From positions 1 to 5,850 of the forward strand of contig JABDEJ010000111.1 in assembly GCA_013287095.1 (NCBI GenBank): a stretch of 5,850 bases of DNA, given 5' to 3'. Numbering within the stretch: the stretch's first letter is position 1; the number at the start of each line of letters is the position of its first letter. Positions 5,668 through 5,850 of this stretch are shown here, piece after piece. A program made the position numbers and the translations under genes. The notes under the pieces are model-generated. The model had not been told where the DNA came from. It did no database searches and saw only the letters and a program-made list of their open reading frames with translations. This DNA comes from Bacteroidota bacterium. GTDB lineage: Bacteria; Bacteroidota; Bacteroidia; CAILMK01.

Positions 5668-5850
5668 TCCAGGCCGTGCCAGCTATGAGTTTGTACGCTG
5701 CATCCAAAGCATTTGTGATCACCTTCACGAGAGGGCTGCAAATGGAACTTGAGGAAACAAACATCCATGTTTGCTGCGTGATTCCCGGACCTACAGCAAC
5801 CAACTTTACCAATCGCGCAAAAATGGGTCAAGGCCTCAAAGACATGGCAG
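5668..5850 (+). pseudogene. Short-chain dehydrogenase/reductase (SDR), 5'-truncated remnant, running off the right edge
   Basis: The frame from 5670 reads QAVPAMSLYAASKAFVITF, then TRGLQMELEETNIHVCCVIPGPTATNF and onward to the window edge without a stop. This is the second half of a classical NAD(P)-dependent SDR: the YxxxK catalytic motif (Tyr codon at 5694, Lys codon at 5706), then the PGPTAT loop after the following strand. The recognisable homology begins right at the end of the TGACTCC repeat. The in-frame stop TGA at 5661-5663 closes the frame upstream, so the roughly 140-150 residues with the cofactor-binding GxxxGxG motif, the Asn and the catalytic Ser (normally about 13 residues before Tyr) are missing. 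The first usable ATG is at 5685. Such a fragment could not bind cofactor, so it is most likely a broken gene, or the product of a wrong assembly join at the repeat. The substrate cannot be told. Confidence 0.75.

Larger units (their letters stand above)
5511..5668. other. Intergenic stretch between the PDZ gene and the SDR remnant
   Basis: About 160 nt hold the double-hairpin repeat, 50 nt of unremarkable A/T-rich sequence (5590-5639) and the heptanucleotide tandem repeat. Neither a Rossmann-fold (GxxxGxG) coding segment nor any other piece of the missing SDR N-terminus can be read here in any frame. No recognisable promoter for the minus-strand PDZ gene was found. Confidence 0.55.

Noticed and set aside
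5579..5812. Minus-strand open frame of 77 residues at the right end
   Set aside because: It is antisense to the clearly SDR-coding + strand and crosses the heptanucleotide repeat; it shows no protein family character.

Overview
The window looks like chromosomal DNA of a member of the Bacteroidota, probably an uncultured or environmental lineage. The signs are a topoisomerase I tail built from Topoisomerase C-terminal repeats without zinc ribbons, a second EF-G-like GTPase of the type known from Bacteroides, A/T-rich start regions without clear Shine-Dalgarno sequences, candidate promoter boxes close to TAnnTTTG, and a secreted protein whose signal peptide ends in Ser-Gln. This placement is inferred from protein character and was not confirmed by a search.

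Left part (1-4353, all + strand): the 3' end of topA (DNA topoisomerase I) is followed after 61 nt by a SirB1/Transglut_core2-type protein, and after a further 114 nt by a complete 709-residue EF-G paralogue. The spacing and weak promoter-like boxes suggest that the second and third genes can be transcribed separately, although read-through is possible. The EF-G paralogue keeps all five EF-G domains and the domain IV tip histidine, but its GTPase motifs are altered (DTPGH is DTPGN, the P-loop Asp is Gly, the G2 Thr is Ser, NKxD is NQLD). This fits the GTPase-independent EF-G2 described in Bacteroides.

Middle part (4354-4649, no gene): the stretch between the EF-G gene and the convergent PDZ gene is packed with GC-rich hairpins. 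There is a 7-bp stem right at the EF-G stop codon, then four units of 27-29 nt from one palindromic repeat family (TGTAGGG...GCCCTA type). The outer two units are near-identical and lie in opposite orientation, so each is oriented as a terminator hairpin for the gene that runs towards it.

Right part (4650-5850): a minus-strand gene encodes a secreted PDZ-domain protein of unknown function. Upstream of it lie a second type of GC-rich double hairpin and a 7-nt tandem repeat (TGACTCC). The tandem repeat abuts the remains of a short-chain dehydrogenase/reductase (SDR) gene on the + strand that starts abruptly just before the YxxxK catalytic motif. The Rossmann half of that enzyme is absent from the window. 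Either the gene was broken by a repeat-associated rearrangement or the assembly was joined wrongly at the repeat.

I see no complete multi-gene novel system here. The strongest points of interest are the GTPase-altered EF-G2, the mirrored hairpin repeats, and the abrupt SDR/repeat junction.
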